In this document: piece after piece, positions 42,880-51,237 of the stretch
How the letters are laid out: every line of letters begins with the position of its first letter
Numbering within the stretch: position 1 is the stretch's first letter
Assembly: GCA_035513345.1 (NCBI GenBank)
Contig: DATKCF010000035.1
Span: 73,847 to 137,846, forward strand
Source: DATKCF01 sp035513345
Lineage (GTDB): Bacteria > Gemmatimonadota > Gemmatimonadetes > Longimicrobiales > RSA9
Direction of reading: 5' to 3'
DNA: 64,000 nt
Program-made: the position numbers and the translations under genes
Notes under the pieces: model-generated
What the model was told of the DNA's origin: nothing
Databases searched by the model: none
The model's input: only the letters and a program-made list of their open reading frames with translations

Positions 42880-44412
42880 TTACCTGCCGGGCCCGAGCCC
42901 GAGCGCGGCAAGCGCCAGTCTGCCCAGTTCGTTCCTGAGGGAATCGACCACGCCAGCCATCCGTGGGTCGGCGGCCAGGTTCCGCGTCTCGAGCGAATCG
43001 GTGTGCAGGTCGTACAGCTCGTCCTCGTGTTGCGTCCAGTGGATATACTTGTAGCGGTCGGTCCGGATGGCTCTGTAGTCCATGTCGACGAGCCACGGCA
43101 TCGGGTTCTCGTACGTGTAGAATTCGACGAGCACGGATCTGCGCCAGCCCGCTGTGTCGCCTGACAGGAGTGGCAGGAGCGAGCGGCCCTGGATGTGCTC
43201 GCCGATCTCCGCGTTTGCGATGTCGAGCAGTGTCGGCGCGATGTCAATGGACAGCGCGAGCGCGTCGCTGTGCGAACCCGCTTCGATCATCGGCGGGTAG
43301 CGGATGAGGAGCGGGCTGCGGATGGCCTCGTCATACGGCATGCGTCGTTCGATCGAGAAGCCGTGTTCGCCGAAGAAGTAGCCGTTGTCGCTCGTGAACA
43401 GGATGACGGTCTGGTCGAGGATGCCACGTTCATCGAGGAGGGCGACAATGCGGCCGATCCCTTCGTCGACGGACAGCAGCATCTCGGCGCGGCGCCGGAT
43501 CGTCTCATCGCCCGTCAGCGGATCGAGGAAGTCCTGTCCGAATGAACCGGTGATCTCGTCGCTCGCGCGAAAGCGCAGTGCATTGCGCGAGGCTTCGCTC
43601 TGCAGTTCGTCGACGGTCTCCGGCACGTTGGCGCGCCGAGGAAAGACGTGGTCATCGTAGCGGCCCGCGTGCCGATCGGCGGGGATGTAGACCATTGGGT
43701 AGTCGAGGTCGACGGAACCGTCGTCGAGCTGGTGTGCGTCGGGATGTATTGCCTTGTGGCTGAGCATCACGAAGAACGGCCGCTCGTGATCTGCTCCGAT
43801 GAAACGCAGTGCGCGTTCGGTCAGGATATCCGTGACGTAGCCGGTCGCAGTCGTACGCGCACCGTTCTCGTACAGTACGGGATCGATGATGCGACCCTGG
43901 CCGGGAAGCGCGACCCAGTAGTCGAAGCCGGGCCTGGGCGTCGGGTCGTTCCCCATGTGCCATTTCCCGACGAATGCGGTCTCGTAGCCCGCTCGCTGAA
44001 GTGCCTGTGGAAACGTGTTCAACCGGTGACTGGCACGGTCCCGTGCGACGTTGTCGATGATGCCGTGGCGCGACGGATACTGTCCCGTCAGGAGGCTCGC
44101 GCGATTGGGCGAGCACAGTGGCACCGCGTGGAACGCGCTCGTGAACATCAGCCCCTCGCTGGCGAGTCGGTCGATGCCGGGCGTTTCCACGTACGGATGG
44201 CCGCCGAGTCCGAACTCGTCCCACCGCATGTCATCGACGAGTATGACGACGATGTTCGGCTGCGCTCCCGTCGCACCCGCTGTTGCGGACCCGGCGGTAT
44301 CCGTCGGCGTGGCATCGCTGTCCGGTTCGCCGTCCGCTTCGCTCGCACCGCCGCAACCGGCGAGCATGGCCGCAACGACGAAGACTGCCGTGCCACGAAT
44401 CGTGCTGCTCAC
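42880..44412 (-). CDS. secreted type I sulfatase, lipoprotein
   Basis: About 510 residues from a GTG at 44412, which has AGGAGG seven bases upstream; an ATG at 44433 overlapping the previous stop is the alternative. Lipoprotein signal with box MLAGC. The formylglycine-type sulfatase motif is LCSPNRASLLTG (CxPxR followed by the TG), preceded by NIVVILVDDMRWDEFG (metal aspartates) and followed by FVGKWHMG and FTSDNGYFFGEHG. It should hydrolyse sulfate esters at the envelope after conversion of the cysteine by a formylglycine-generating enzyme (not in this window). It follows the ankyrin gene on the same transcript. Confidence 0.9.
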   Translation of the reverse strand: MSSTIRGTAVFVVAAMLAGCGGASEADGEPDSDATPTDTAGSATAGATGAQPNIVVILVDDMRWDEFGLGGHPYVETPGIDRLASEGLMFTSAFHAVPLCSPNRASLLTGQYPSRHGIIDNVARDRASHRLNTFPQALQRAGYETAFVGKWHMGNDPTPRPGFDYWVALPGQGRIIDPVLYENGARTTATGYVTDILTERALRFIGADHERPFFVMLSHKAIHPDAHQLDDGSVDLDYPMVYIPADRHAGRYDDHVFPRRANVPETVDELQSEASRNALRFRASDEITGSFGQDFLDPLTGDETIRRRAEMLLSVDEGIGRIVALLDERGILDQTVILFTSDNGYFFGEHGFSIERRMPYDEAIRSPLLIRYPPMIEAGSHSDALALSIDIAPTLLDIANAEIGEHIQGRSLLPLLSGDTAGWRRSVLVEFYTYENPMPWLVDMDYRAIRTDRYKYIHWTQHEDELYDLHTDSLETRNLAADPRMAGVVDSLRNELGRLALAALGLGPGR

Positions 44413-44429
44413 GGTGTCGCCTCCTCTGT

Positions 44430-45671
44430 TCATTCGCGACCGCCGCGCTCGCGGATCAGTTTCATGGCGGCCGGACTGGTGAAGGATCGGTCGTGGAACT
44501 GCTCACCCCATGCGAGTGGTGTGACGTCTCTGTACTCGTGCATCGATTCGTCATCGACGAAACGCAACCGCTTGCGCAGGGACGCGCGAAGGTTGGGGTC
44601 CGCGCCATGGTCGAGCAACAGTCGGGCGAACTGATCGGTGCGGCGCAGACGTTGACTCTGGACGACAACGCAGCCGAACAACGGCGAATGGCCGCCGAAC
44701 CCCGCGTCATCGACGGCAGCCTTCACGTTGACGTCGGCACCGCGCGCGATCAGCCACTCCGCCAGCTCCGGCTCGTCGTAGTCGACGCACATGTGCAGCA
44801 GCGTGGCGCCGGCCAGCGGCGTCGCGTGCAGCGCGAGCGATTCGTCTGCATCGCAGCCGACTGCCGGTGGAAAGATTTCGGTATGCGAGTACGTTCGGCC
44901 GAGCAGGTCCGGGTCACGGCGCAGATGCGCCTCGAGCAGGTCGACCCGGCCTCGGTGAACTGCGACTGGCGCCGTGTCCGGCAGTTCGATGCCATGCCGC
45001 GCGAACATCTCGAGGCAGCCGTGCTTGCCGGTGGGATTGCGGCAGTAGGTCTGGAGGACCAGCGCGACGGGCGCCAGCCGGTCGCCGTTTTCGTCGGCCA
45101 GTTCGGCGCCCAGCTCCAGCAGGAACGCCAGGCCTTCCGCGTTCAGGGTTTCCGCCGGACCCATGACGGCACCCGGCTGAGGGCGCGCTCCCATGTCGTA
45201 CAGCCGGCGAGCCGTCGAGATCTGCCCCTGTAGCGCCGCACGGTTGAACGCGAAATCGAGGTCCTCGGCGCCGAGATCCCGCAGCATTGCAACGATCGTG
45301 TTGCGCCCGAGATTCGCCGCGTACGACATGGGCGGGCCCCAGTTGCCCTTCACGCCGCGAGCATCTTCGTGCAGCAGCGCCGGCTGCCCGGTAACGAGTT
45401 TCCGGACCTCCGCCGCGTCGTCGCGCCAGATCGCGTCGATGAGCCTGCAAGCCGTCACGAGCCGCGGCCAGCTCGCGACGCCGTACGCCCTGGCCAGCGC
45501 GAGCTGCGCGTCCGCCAGCCTTGCCGAGCCCGGCGCGATTGCGGCCGGGTGGTTCTGTGAGAACAGCGTCACAGCGCGCGCATCGCCTGCGCGCAGAAGC
45601 CGCAGCAGGTCCTTCGCCTGGTGCCTGAGCTGTTCGAGGTCCGGACGGACGGGGACGTGCAGGTCGGGCAT
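44430..45671 (-). CDS. ankyrin-repeat protein
   Basis: 413 residues, no signal peptide. The first 80 residues form a helical unit (RPDLEQLRHQAKDLLRLLRAGD, YGVASWPRLVTACRL) often found before ankyrin repeats in bacterial proteins. Ankyrin-like repeats follow from about residue 85 to the end, clearest at ATLLHMCVDYDEPELAEWLIARGADVNV and QFARLLLDHGADPN. It is probably a cytosolic protein-protein interaction module; partner unknown. Its 5' leader contains a self-complementary structure covering the ribosome binding site. The sulfatase gene follows with a four-base overlap or an 17-base gap depending on its start. Confidence 0.85.
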   Translation of the reverse strand: MPDLHVPVRPDLEQLRHQAKDLLRLLRAGDARAVTLFSQNHPAAIAPGSARLADAQLALARAYGVASWPRLVTACRLIDAIWRDDAAEVRKLVTGQPALLHEDARGVKGNWGPPMSYAANLGRNTIVAMLRDLGAEDLDFAFNRAALQGQISTARRLYDMGARPQPGAVMGPAETLNAEGLAFLLELGAELADENGDRLAPVALVLQTYCRNPTGKHGCLEMFARHGIELPDTAPVAVHRGRVDLLEAHLRRDPDLLGRTYSHTEIFPPAVGCDADESLALHATPLAGATLLHMCVDYDEPELAEWLIARGADVNVKAAVDDAGFGGHSPLFGCVVVQSQRLRRTDQFARLLLDHGADPNLRASLRKRLRFVDDESMHEYRDVTPLAWGEQFHDRSFTSPAAMKLIRERGGRE

Positions 45672-45676
45672 GACAA

Positions 45677-45740
45677 ACCTCCTTGCCGTAATGCCCGGTG
45701 TCCGCTGCTATCGGGCGAAAGGAGGTTCGTTATCGAACCC
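45677..45740 (-). promoter_or_regulatory. two-state 5' leader sequestering the ankyrin gene ribosome binding site
   Basis: In the minus-strand leader, the ribosome binding site AAGGAGGTT (45685-45677), which lies five bases before ATG 45671, is perfectly complementary to AACCTCCTT (45728-45720). Between them a further GCCCG/CGGGC helix closes the structure, and pairing can continue outward with one mismatch to the AT of the start codon. The anti-ribosome-site strand can instead pair upstream in the hairpin GGTTCG-ATAA-CGAACC (45740-45725). The two folds exclude each other, as in riboswitches and RNA thermometers. No known ligand motif was recognised. Confidence 0.6.
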
Positions 45741-46031
45741 TGGACTCTGCCGGCTCAGGTGGACTCGGTCCTGTCCGCGGACGGGCGGCGCCCTGCTGCG
45801 CCGGAAATCCCGTCCAGGATACGGTTGTCCGCGGCGGGACGCTATCCCCCGTGTCCCCATTCTGCGGTTGGTGTCCTCTGGCCGGTTGCCGCGCCGGGCG
45901 GGGGAACGGGCCCGGAGAGGGAGATGGGTCGGACGATGGAGGCGGAGCGTTGACGGGCAGGGATCAGGGGCTGCTGGATGCACGAAGCCGGGGGGACCCA
46001 TCGTCGTGTCTTGAATTCAGTTTAAATTAAA

Positions 46032-46448
46032 GGCTCTTCCGACTTTGGCATGGGTTGTTTCGAGTCCGCCGCTATCGAACGCGCTGGCCGGCCTGGCTGC
46101 ATACCGGCCGCGTACACTCCAGAGTGGTTCGTCACCGCTGGCTGCACGCGCCGGCGCAACGTGAACCTTGCCCCAAACCGGCATCTGCCGGGCGCGGGGC
46201 AACATTGACTGTTGCTGGAGCGGTGAATCATACCCCGCCCGTCCCGCTCAAACGAGCCGGGGCAAACCCGACACCTCCATGCACCGTCAGAATTACCCCA
46301 CACTTGAGAAATGCCGCTCTGGGGAAAGGTCCACGTCACGCCGCGACCGGATCGGCCCAGGAAACCGGTGCCCCTGCCCGGCCGACAGGACCCATGGCGG
46401 CCCCGTCCCACTGCGACGGAATGAACCCACGCCGAAGCCGGAAGCGCC
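46032..46448 (+). repeat. long non-coding repeat, copy 1 (inverted relative to copy 2 at 59721-60190)
   Basis: About 417 bases that match the reverse complement of 59721-60190 almost throughout (by eye above 90 percent apart from one indel of about 53 bases near 46266). No credible reading frame. It fills the 884-base gap between the ankyrin and thioredoxin genes; on its left (45741-46031) and right (46449-46555) I see nothing else. It begins next to an AT-rich tract (TTCAGTTTAAATTAAA, 46018-46031). Together with copy 2 it encloses a 13.3 kb segment. Confidence 0.85.
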
Positions 46449-46555
46449 AGTTGAAAGAACCCCCTTGGCCGTTCATCCCCCCATCGCGGTCCGGATCCCC
46501 CATGTCCCCATTCTGCAGTTCAGCCCTCCCCATTCTGCTGTTGCCGACCTGCTGT

Positions 46556-47062
46556 TTACTGCGATCCGAGCAGCCTGCCGAGCGTTTCGACGATGGGCTG
46601 GTGCTCGCCGGTGCCGGTGTAGGCGACCTTGCCCGCGGCATCGAGGATGACGACGTACGAGGTTGTGGGGGCCATGAACGCGCGAACGGCTGCACCGCGA
46701 CGGTCGTAGTAGACGGGACCGACGGCCGGGTGCTCGTCGAGGTGTCGCTGGATCCTGCGAGGCGTCTGATTGACGCCGACACCGATGATGATGAAGCCGA
46801 CGCTGTCACCGAAGCGCTGCTTCGCGGCCTGGAGCCGGGGTTCGAGCGCTTCGCAGAGCGCGCACCATGTTGCCCAGAACTCGACGAGCGTAGGTCTGGC
46901 CTGGATGACCGTCGTCAGGTTCACGGTGTTGCCCTCGAGGTCCTCGACCTCGACCGCGGCGGGCGTCGAGCCGACCGGCAGTCCGATGTCCTGCGCGGCT
47001 GCCGGTGCGACACCGAGCGCGAGCATGACGACGATCGCCGTCAGATCCATCTTCGAAACCAT
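46556..47062 (-). CDS. TlpA/ResA-like periplasmic thioredoxin
   Basis: 168 residues from ATG 47062 (or ATG 47050). N-terminal signal peptide ending near APAAAQ. Thioredoxin fold with VEVEDLEGNTVNLTTV, the redox motif LVEFWATWCALCEAL (CxxC) and the cis-proline region MAPTTSYVVILDAAGKVAY. It should reduce disulfides or haem-site cysteines of exported proteins, recharged by the DsbD/CcdA-like membrane protein encoded just upstream, with which it overlaps by one base (TGATG). Last gene of the ten-gene operon. Confidence 0.9.
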   Translation of the reverse strand: MVSKMDLTAIVVMLALGVAPAAAQDIGLPVGSTPAAVEVEDLEGNTVNLTTVIQARPTLVEFWATWCALCEALEPRLQAAKQRFGDSVGFIIIGVGVNQTPRRIQRHLDEHPAVGPVYYDRRGAAVRAFMAPTTSYVVILDAAGKVAYTGTGEHQPIVETLGRLLGSQ

Positions 47063-47793
47063 CAGAACACCATTCCCATCTGAATGAAGTAGTACTCGGC
47101 CATTGCGATCAGAATCAGACCGGCGATCCTCTTGGCCCATACCATCCACCGCCCGGACTGCGGCAGTTTCGCGAGGCTGCCGGATGAAAGGCCGACCACG
47201 ATGAGAAGCGCGGTCATGCCGATCGAGAACACGAACAGGTATATGAAGCCGAGGATGGCACTCTGTGTCGCGGCCACGAACGTGAGCACGGCGGCGAATG
47301 CGGGCGCGCCGCAGGGCGCCGCGACGACGCCGGACGTCGCGCCGAGCGCGAAAACGGCGGGGAACGAGCCACCCTTCATGCCGCCGGCCCATTCAGCGAG
47401 TCGGCCCGGCACGTTGATCGGAATGACATCCAGCATGGCCAGTCCGAAAACGAGCAGCAGGTTCCCTATGGCGAAGCGGGCCCACGGATTGGATGCGACG
47501 GTCCCGAAGAGGGAGCCGGTGAGGCCCGCGATGAGGCCCATGGTCGCGTACAGCAGGGCGAGACCGGCGACGTAGGTCAGCGTCAGGCCGACAGTTCGAC
47601 CCCGCGATGCGCCGGATTGTGCGCTCCCGCCGATGAGGCCGACGGTGATCGGGATCATGGGATAGATGCATGGCGTCAGGCTGGTGAGAACGCCCGCGCC
47701 GAAGAGAGTCGCAATCGAGAGGAACGGCCGCTGCTGAAGCGCATTGGCGAGGCCACCACCATCCTGGGCCACGATGTCGAGGAGTGCGATCAC
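47062..47793 (-). CDS. CcdA/DsbD-type transmembrane thiol-disulfide carrier
   Basis: 243 residues from a GTG at 47793 that overlaps the upstream stop as GTGA; the frame before it is arginine/histidine-rich shadow. About six to seven membrane helices with the two redox cysteines of the family, one in LTPCIYPMIPI and one in AAPCGAPAFAA. It carries reducing equivalents from cytoplasmic thioredoxin across the inner membrane to the TlpA-like partner that follows. Context and motifs agree. Confidence 0.9.
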   Translation of the reverse strand: MIALLDIVAQDGGGLANALQQRPFLSIATLFGAGVLTSLTPCIYPMIPITVGLIGGSAQSGASRGRTVGLTLTYVAGLALLYATMGLIAGLTGSLFGTVASNPWARFAIGNLLLVFGLAMLDVIPINVPGRLAEWAGGMKGGSFPAVFALGATSGVVAAPCGAPAFAAVLTFVAATQSAILGFIYLFVFSIGMTALLIVVGLSSGSLAKLPQSGRWMVWAKRIAGLILIAMAEYYFIQMGMVF

Positions 47794-48047
47794 GACGGCC
47801 GGCGGCGGATGATCCGATATGCGATGAGCAGCAGGATCGCGCCGAAGGTGGCGACGCCGATGCTGCGGAGATCGAAGCCGGTGACCCCACGCCAGCCGAG
47901 ACGGTTGCTGATGGCGCCGCCGATCATCGCGCCCGCGATGCCGATCAGCACGGTCACAATGAGGCCGCCGGGGTCCTTGCCCGGCATGATGTACTTGGCC
48001 AGGGCGCCGACGATCAGGCCGAGGCCGATCCATCCGAGTACGGTCAT
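47790..48047 (-). CDS. GlsB/YeaQ/YmgE-family stress-response membrane protein
   Basis: 85 residues with three hydrophobic segments: GWIGLGLIVGALAKYIMPG, the glycine-rich VLIGIAGAMIGGAI and GVATFGAILLLIAYRII. Length, glycine pattern and the KDPGG turn are typical of this family of small membrane proteins of unknown mechanism often induced by stress. It lies between luxC (16 bases upstream) and the DsbD-like gene (four-base overlap). Confidence 0.85.
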   Translation of the reverse strand: MTVLGWIGLGLIVGALAKYIMPGKDPGGLIVTVLIGIAGAMIGGAISNRLGWRGVTGFDLRSIGVATFGAILLLIAYRIIRRRPS

Positions 48048-48063
48048 TCCAGGTTGCAGCCAG

Positions 48064-49476
48064 TCATTCGGTTTCCAGGTCTACCCATGTAACCAGTTCG
48101 CGCAGCGGCCCGGCGCCATCGTGGTGCCAGGTCGACGGCGGCCAGGGCATGCTGCGGAAATCAGTGATCCGCGTGGCACCCGCGTCGGCCAGCTTTCTGG
48201 CCAGTTCGTCGGTCCGGTCGCCCTGGCCTTCGATCGCCACTGTCTGTATGAACCCGCGGAGCGGTGCAATCAGTTCCGGCGCATCCTCGAGCCGATCGAT
48301 CTGCTTGACGCGGACGGTCCGGTTCAGGCACGACGGTTCGAAGGCCGTATCGGCGTCGCGGATCACGGTCCAGGTGGCGCCGCTGCCTTCGAACAGCGAC
48401 ACGTCTTCACCCGCGATCGAGCGAAACTCGGCGCGCGTCCGCACATCATGAATGGCGGCTGCTTCCGCCGCGTCCATTGACCCGCGCGGTAACTCCTGCT
48501 CGAGCGCGTCGAGCGCCCGGCCAAGCATTGCGGCGAACGCATCGACGTCCACGGCGGCGCGCTCGACCCACACGACATGGGGCGAAACGCAGCCCTGCTG
48601 GTCGAACATCGCCACGGCCCATGCGACACGAGCCGCCGTCACCCTCGCCGCGGTCTCCAATGCGAGCGATTCACGGCCGACAAGCCCGACTGAAGCGCGC
48701 GGGCCATGCTCGATGATGCGGACCCGGGCCGGCGCCCGCTCCCGGATCGACCGGACCGTCTCGGCCGAGCCATACACAACGATGGTGTCCGCCGCCGCGA
48801 TCGCTTCATCTTCGACGGTCGAGTGGCCGCCTGGCCAGTGCGCGACCGCGAGTGCGTCCGCGAGCAGCGGCCGCACGTCTGCCAGAGCCCTTGCGAACAG
48901 AACACTGAGCAGCGGCTCGCCTGCGGCCGTCTTGGCGAGCGTCGGTGCCCGCACGAGCAGCGATCTCACGATCGATGTCACCGCCACACCCGGCACATTG
49001 CCGGAGCCGATGTGGAGTGCGAGCCGCGGCGGCACGGCCATTGTCCTGATTGCGGTACCGTGCATGGGCACGAACCGTTCCAGTGCGTCGTCCGGTATCT
49101 CTCGATCGAGCAGGTCCCGCAGTACGGGCGAGGTCCAGTCCCGGGTTGCGCGGTCGAGCACGAGACGGACCATCGCGGGTGAGTACCCGGTCGCTGCGGG
49201 CAGCGCGTACTCGGCGATCCGGCCCAGAGGATCGTCCGCGTCGGCAAGCCGGCTGGACGCGGCGTCGATTGCAGCCACGATGTCGCCCGGACGCATGCTC
49301 CGTATGGCAGCACCGCCCACTTCAACCAGCCTTGCCGCGATGCGCGTGAGCGCGCCGCCATTCAACACGGGAAACCGGAGTCGAACGGCTGTGGCGCCGT
49401 ACTCGCGAACATCCCAGCGGTCGACGTCGTCATCGGTCAGGCCGGGCAGATGGAACGCGTCGATCGGGTCGGTCAC
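48064..49476 (-). CDS. luxC: acyl-CoA/acyl-protein reductase, LuxC family
   Basis: 470 residues from a GTG at 49476 overlapping the luxE stop (GTGA). Aldehyde-dehydrogenase-like fold with the LuxC features: RLALHIGSGNVPGVAVTSIVRSLL (nucleotide site region), catalytic cysteine in MFDQQGCVSPHVVWVE, and FIQTVAIEGQGDR near the C-terminus. LuxC reduces an activated fatty acyl group to aldehyde using NADPH. With LuxE it forms the fatty-acid reductase core. No luciferase (luxAB) or LuxD gene is present, so the aldehyde serves another purpose. Confidence 0.88.
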   Translation of the reverse strand: MTDPIDAFHLPGLTDDDVDRWDVREYGATAVRLRFPVLNGGALTRIAARLVEVGGAAIRSMRPGDIVAAIDAASSRLADADDPLGRIAEYALPAATGYSPAMVRLVLDRATRDWTSPVLRDLLDREIPDDALERFVPMHGTAIRTMAVPPRLALHIGSGNVPGVAVTSIVRSLLVRAPTLAKTAAGEPLLSVLFARALADVRPLLADALAVAHWPGGHSTVEDEAIAAADTIVVYGSAETVRSIRERAPARVRIIEHGPRASVGLVGRESLALETAARVTAARVAWAVAMFDQQGCVSPHVVWVERAAVDVDAFAAMLGRALDALEQELPRGSMDAAEAAAIHDVRTRAEFRSIAGEDVSLFEGSGATWTVIRDADTAFEPSCLNRTVRVKQIDRLEDAPELIAPLRGFIQTVAIEGQGDRTDELARKLADAGATRITDFRSMPWPPSTWHHDGAGPLRELVTWVDLETE

Positions 49477-50603
49477 GGATTTCTCACGGCCTCGAGCATG
49501 TCGTCCATCGCGATCGAGCAGCCGCGTGGGTGGGCGCCGGCCGTGCGCCCGATCACGCGGAACCCGCCATCGACGATGACGCCGATATCCTCGGTCTGTA
49601 CGGCGATCACGGACCCGATGTTCGCGAGATCGATGTGGCGCAGCAGGCCCGTCGTTCCGTCGGGCACGGGATCGAGCGTTTCCGGATGCACGACTTCGGT
49701 CCGCACCCAGGGCGGCACCACCTTGCGGTCCGGCCCGAGGGTCCGTCGGACGATCGCATCGCGCAACGATGCGTCGTAGAACTGCGAGCACAGTTCGGTC
49801 ATGCCATATTCGTTGATGCAGTGCGTGGGCGGGAGGCCGAGCAGATCGAGGTACGTCGCGCGCAGCTCGTCGCGGCCGACCTCCCTGCTACGGCCCTTGA
49901 AGCCGCCGGTATCCATCAGGCGGGACCCGTCGCGCAGCCTGTGTCGCATGCCGCGTTCGCGCATCGCATCGGTCCAGTGAACGAAGGAGAACGACGTGCC
50001 GAGAATGCACACGCTCTCGCCACTGGCGCGTGCGTCTCTGAGCGCGCGATCGAGCGTTTCGTGGTCGATGCCGTCCGCGGCGCTGGCGCACCACCGGCTG
50101 TCGCGTGTGCCGAACCGCTCCATTGCGGTCGCGATCATGTGCGACAACGATGAGTCCGGAAGATCCCGCGGCGGTGGCACGAGCGAGAACATCGTCATCG
50201 TCGTTCCTTCGGGCAGGACCATGGCCGCGAAGTTCGGGATCAGCGATCGATGGTAGAAGCGGATGTCCGGGACGACGTGAACACCGCGCTTGTTGTCCTG
50301 CGTCGTACCGCTCGTCCGGAACACGGCATCGGCCGAGCCGGCGGCCGCGCACGTCAGTTCGACCTCCCTGAACGCCGCGGTCGGCACGGCGGGTATGTCC
50401 CGCCAGTGCGTGACGGATCCGGGCGTACGGGATCGACGGCGGCAGAACGCCGCATAGTGCCGGTTGTTGTCGAACTGCCATGCGAACGCGGCGAGTGCCA
50501 GCGCGCCGAAGGTGTCATCGTCGAGCGGCTCCTCGATGGTGCGCGCGAACGCGGCATCGAGGCCTGCTGTCAGCTCGTGCGGCAGGCCGCGCAGTTCGCC
50601 CAT
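49473..50603 (-). CDS. luxE: LuxE-family acyl-protein synthetase
   Basis: 376 residues. Adenylate-forming fold with the LuxE hallmark DAVFRTSGTTQDNKRGVHVV (phosphate-binding loop), MTMFSLVPPPRDLPDSSLSHM, INEYGMTELCSQFYD (adenylation motif) and LLRHIDLANIGSVIAVQTEDIG. It activates fatty acids with ATP and loads them on a thiol for reduction by LuxC. It starts four bases after the DUF4390 gene and overlaps luxC. Confidence 0.87.
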   Translation of the reverse strand: MGELRGLPHELTAGLDAAFARTIEEPLDDDTFGALALAAFAWQFDNNRHYAAFCRRRSRTPGSVTHWRDIPAVPTAAFREVELTCAAAGSADAVFRTSGTTQDNKRGVHVVPDIRFYHRSLIPNFAAMVLPEGTTMTMFSLVPPPRDLPDSSLSHMIATAMERFGTRDSRWCASAADGIDHETLDRALRDARASGESVCILGTSFSFVHWTDAMRERGMRHRLRDGSRLMDTGGFKGRSREVGRDELRATYLDLLGLPPTHCINEYGMTELCSQFYDASLRDAIVRRTLGPDRKVVPPWVRTEVVHPETLDPVPDGTTGLLRHIDLANIGSVIAVQTEDIGVIVDGGFRVIGRTAGAHPRGCSIAMDDMLEAVRNP

Positions 50604-50607
50604 GTGC

Positions 50608-51237
50608 TCATCCGATCGTGAACCTCTCGCTCCTCGCTTCGATGCGTCTGGACGGCAGGCCGAGAAGTCGGATCAACAGCCGTTTCACGCCCTCGCCCAT
50701 TGCGTTGACAATGGAGCGTTCTCCGCTGACGGCCGGCCCCAGCTCACCGCGCAGCCAGCGCTCCAGCTCTTCGAGATCGGATAGCGAGAGCGTTTCGATC
50801 TCGAGCGTCGCCGTGTAGTAGTACCGGCCCGACCGCCTCGGCGCGAGGGCAAGCGGATACACGGCCTCGATCGCCGCGCGGGCGGCTGCATAGTCGCGGA
50901 ACCGGCTGGCGCCGCCGGTCGCCGTTCGAACGACGTAGTGTCGCTCGAGCGGCTCGAACAACAGCATCGTCGCCCAGTCCTCGCCACCTTCGAGCCCATC
51001 GAAGAAACCGTCGCGCCAGAGTTCGACGCGAACACCGATGCGCAGCGGCAGTCCGGACGCCACGGCGTTCTCGAGCGCCTCGTCGTCGAGGACGCCGCCG
51101 ATACGGAGCACGGCTCGCCTGTCTGCGGTCGAATCGGCCCGCACGGCCAGCGGCGGCTCCTGGACCGCGGTCGTGTCCGGTGCCGCCCCGGCGATGCCGG
51201 ACAGAAGCAGCAGGAGGAGGGCGCCGAAGGGGTTCAA
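50608..51237 (-). CDS. DUF4390-like exported protein
   Basis: 209 residues from a TTG at 51237 overlapping the upstream stop as TTGA; no ATG gives a sensible N-terminus. Signal peptide ALLLLLLSGIAGAAP. The rest resembles DUF4390: RIGGVLDDEALENAVASGLPLRIGVRVELWRD, then RHYVVRTATGG, and a strand-helix end (YYYTATLEIETLSLSDLEELERWL). DUF4390 proteins are periplasmic, of unknown function, and are often encoded next to NtrY-like kinases, as here. Confidence 0.75.
   Translation of the reverse strand: MNPFGALLLLLLSGIAGAAPDTTAVQEPPLAVRADSTADRRAVLRIGGVLDDEALENAVASGLPLRIGVRVELWRDGFFDGLEGGEDWATMLLFEPLERHYVVRTATGGASRFRDYAAARAAIEAVYPLALAPRRSGRYYYTATLEIETLSLSDLEELERWLRGELGPAVSGERSIVNAMGEGVKRLLIRLLGLPSRRIEARSERFTIG

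Noticed and set aside
44413..44433. ATG start of the sulfatase at 44433
   Set aside because: Kept only as an alternative: this segment itself encodes the AGGAGG that serves the GTG at 44412.
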